Assembly (NCBI GenBank): GCA_050015895.1
Contig: JBEKAN010000173.1
Span: 1 to 8,936 of the forward strand
Origin: JBEKOF01 sp050015895
GTDB taxonomy: Bacteria > Verrucomicrobiota > Verrucomicrobiia > Limisphaerales > Palsa-1400
Reading direction: 5' to 3'
DNA length: 8,936 nucleotides
The notes beneath the pieces were generated by a model. It did not search any database and was not told where the DNA came from. It was given only the letters and a program-made list of their open reading frames with translations. The position numbers and the translations under genes were made by a program. Positions 6,826 to 8,936 of the stretch are shown in pieces (positions within the stretch are counted from its first letter, which is position 1; each line of letters starts with the position of its first letter).

Positions 6826-6971
6826 TTGCCTTCCCGTTTGCCCCGGCCGCGGTGGCGGCATCTGGATTGACTGGCCCTATTCCTCGCATGCTAGCCAGTG
6901 AACCACAATTGCTGGTAAATGTCAAGTGTGAATTTAACTTTTTAGCCTTAGAGGAACCCAAAGCCCCGCGG

Positions 6972-7817
6972 CTATTTGACGGGGGGATCCGCCGCCGCCG
7001 GAACGGCCCCGGCCCCGGGCGGGGAATCCGCGGAAGCCCCGGGCCGGACCGCCGGCGCGGTGTCGGCGCCCGCCAGTTCATCGGGCAAAATGGTGATGGC
7101 AATGCGACGGTTGCGGGCGCGGCCCTCCGGGGTGGAGTTGTCGGCGATGGGGCGGAATTCGCCATAGCCGGCGGCGCCGACGCGGCGCGGGTCCACGCCG
7201 GCCTTTTCGGTGAGAAAATGGACGGCGGCCAGGGCGCGGGCGGTGGAAAGCTCCCAGTTGCTGGGAAAGCGGGTGTGGATGGGAACGTTGTCGGTGTGGC
7301 CGATGACCTGAATCTTGAGATCGGGATGTTCGGCCAGAATGGCGGCAATCTTGCGCATGACGGATTCCCCGTCCGGTTGCAAGACGGCCTCGCCCGAATC
7401 GAACATCACGCGGTCGAGGATGGTCACGGTGAGCCTGCCCTGGAGGTTGGAGATGGTGACATCCTTGGATTCGAGGCCGGAGCGCATTTCCTCCTCCAGC
7501 CCTTTGGCCCTCTGGCCGGCCGTGTCCCTTTCCTTCTGCAAATCAGCCGCCTGTTTTTGGAGGGCCGCGATCCGGCCTTTGTCCTGCTGGTTTTCGGCCA
7601 GGGCGTTGGTGAGGCTGGCGTTGGCGTGATCCAGGTCGGAGCGGAGCGATTGGAGCGCGCGGACCCTGCCCAGGGCCGAGGTCCAGAGGAGCGTGACGGC
7701 GATCAAGAGGACGGCCACGATGCCCGCCGCGATCCAGCCCGTCTTGGAGCTGCCCAATCCGCGTTTTGCCCGGGTCGGGTCGTCGGTAAAGGGGTTTGGG
7801 TCTTCGCTCATCGGCAT
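6972..7817 (-). CDS. OmpA-family protein with N-terminal membrane anchor and coiled coil
   Basis: This is a predicted envelope protein of 281 residues that would tie the inner membrane to peptidoglycan. Residues 1-26 are a polar, probably cytoplasmic tail, 27-45 form one membrane segment (GWIAAGIVAVLLIAVTLLW), about 50-118 are a heptad-like coiled coil (LQKQAADLQKERDTAGQRAKGLEEE), and about 128-245 form the OmpA/MotB C-terminal domain. The domain shows VMFDSGEAVLQPDG, GHTDNVPI (Asp176), NWELSTARALAAVHFL (Arg194) and GRARNRRIAITI. By family analogy Asp176 and Arg194 would contact diaminopimelate. An Ala/Pro-rich tail (about 251-281) follows. There is no lipobox and no MotA neighbour, so a flagellar stator role is not supported. 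An ATG two codons in (7811, MSEDPN) is an equally good start. No Shine-Dalgarno sequence precedes either. The gene follows the peptide transporter ATPase by 55 bases on the same strand. Confidence 0.9.
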   Translation of the reverse strand: MPMSEDPNPFTDDPTRAKRGLGSSKTGWIAAGIVAVLLIAVTLLWTSALGRVRALQSLRSDLDHANASLTNALAENQQDKGRIAALQKQAADLQKERDTAGQRAKGLEEEMRSGLESKDVTISNLQGRLTVTILDRVMFDSGEAVLQPDGESVMRKIAAILAEHPDLKIQVIGHTDNVPIHTRFPSNWELSTARALAAVHFLTEKAGVDPRRVGAAGYGEFRPIADNSTPEGRARNRRIAITILPDELAGADTAPAVRPGASADSPPGAGAVPAAADPPVK

Positions 7818-7819
7818 GT

Positions 7820-7848
7820 ATTCTATCAGACCGGCCCGGAGCGGCCAA
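7820..7848 (-). promoter_or_regulatory. Putative sigma70 promoter for the OmpA-domain gene
   Basis: Reading leftwards, TTGGCC (7843-7848, four of six consensus bases) is followed by a 17-bp spacer and TAGAAT (7820-7825, five of six). A start 7-9 bases beyond the -10 box falls at about 7811-7813, on or just before the ATG at 7811. The transcript would therefore be leaderless or nearly so and would start at that internal ATG. Alternatively the gene is read through from the upstream ATPase gene and this is a chance match. Confidence 0.35.
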
Positions 7849-7872
7849 GCGCGGATTTTTTTCGTCGGTGTC

Positions 7873-8850
<978 letters not shown>

Positions 8851-8860
8851 GCGATTAAAA

Positions 8861-8936
8861 GTCCGCAGGACGACCGGAAACAGCCCACCGATTCATCGGT
8901 GGGATCACGACACAAATCAAAGCGGGTCCCGCAGGG
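8861..8936. repeat. REP-like element of three palindromes, continuing past the right edge
   Basis: The centre is a perfect 9-bp inverted repeat, CCCACCGAT-TC-ATCGGTGGG (8884-8903). It is flanked by two related GC-rich palindromes: GTCC-GCA-GGAC (8861-8871), and GTCCC-GCA-GGG cut by the window end (8926-8936). The flanking pair share the GCA centre and GTCC/GGAC arms. The whole lies directly upstream of the oppF start and would form part of its leader or the spacer from an upstream gene. From memory, similar palindrome sets occur as dispersed REP-type repeats in Verrucomicrobiota and Acidobacteriota; I could not check this. There is no T-run after the central stem, so it is a poor terminator. 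Confidence 0.6.

Larger units (their letters stand above)
6492..6971. other. 480-bp intergenic region upstream of the glycosidase gene
   Basis: No convincing gene lies here. The reading frame that extends the glycosidase upstream to 6752 is rich in Arg, Ser and Lys, runs through a tandem repeat, and has no ribosome binding site. The region is more AT-rich than its surroundings and contains two 10-bp-period repeat arrays and a small inverted repeat, listed separately. No tRNA-like cloverleaf and no clear intrinsic terminator for the OmpA-domain gene (ending at 6972) was seen. It most likely holds the promoter and control sites of the leftward glycosidase gene. Confidence 0.6.

Noticed and set aside
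6870..6899. ACTGGC/GCCAGT inverted repeat
   Set aside because: Six-bp arms with an 18-base spacer are expected by chance in a region this size.
6897..6925. TTGACA on the minus strand as a -35 box for the glycosidase gene
   Set aside because: At 17-bp spacing the -10 candidate is TTCACT, only three of six consensus bases, and it would imply a leader of about 400 bases.

Overview
The window is GC-rich bacterial DNA carrying six protein genes, one of them cut by the left edge. No rRNA, tRNA, CRISPR array, transposase or phage gene was seen. The gene set (an archaeal-type phosphoglycerate mutase, a secreted DUF4450-type glycosidase best known from polysaccharide-degrading Bacteroidota and Verrucomicrobiota, a MalK/UgpC-like ATPase), mostly weak Shine-Dalgarno signals and REP-like palindromes together suggest a Verrucomicrobiota-type or related heterotroph. 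This placement is inferred from gene style only; no marker gene is present.

Layout. At the left, apgM (cofactor-independent phosphoglycerate mutase) runs leftwards off the edge from a plausible sigma70 promoter. A 238-bp divergent intergenic region follows, with a perfect 27-bp inverted repeat built from TAATCC hexamers. To its right a MalK/UgpC-type ABC ATPase gene and a small unrecognised gene run rightwards; a strong ribosome binding site inside the end of the ATPase gene couples the two. Only 6 bp further on, the convergent end of a 1243-residue secreted six-hairpin glycosidase candidate begins. Its 480-bp upstream region has two separate arrays of 10-bp repeats, candidate regulatory DNA. 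Next, also leftward, come a membrane-anchored OmpA-domain protein and, upstream of it, an OppF/DppF-type peptide transporter ATPase. The peptide ATPase gene is preceded by a three-palindrome REP-like element that runs off the right edge.

How the genes fit together. Glycolysis/gluconeogenesis (apgM), a carbohydrate-type importer ATPase without its own permeases, and a secreted glycan-active enzyme point to carbohydrate use. The OmpA-domain protein and peptide-transporter ATPase form a separate leftward pair for the cell envelope and peptide uptake. I see no clear defence system or new mobile system. The observations most worth following up are the hexamer hairpin, the two helically phased repeat arrays upstream of the glycosidase gene, the REP-like element, and the function of the glycosidase and the small coupled protein.
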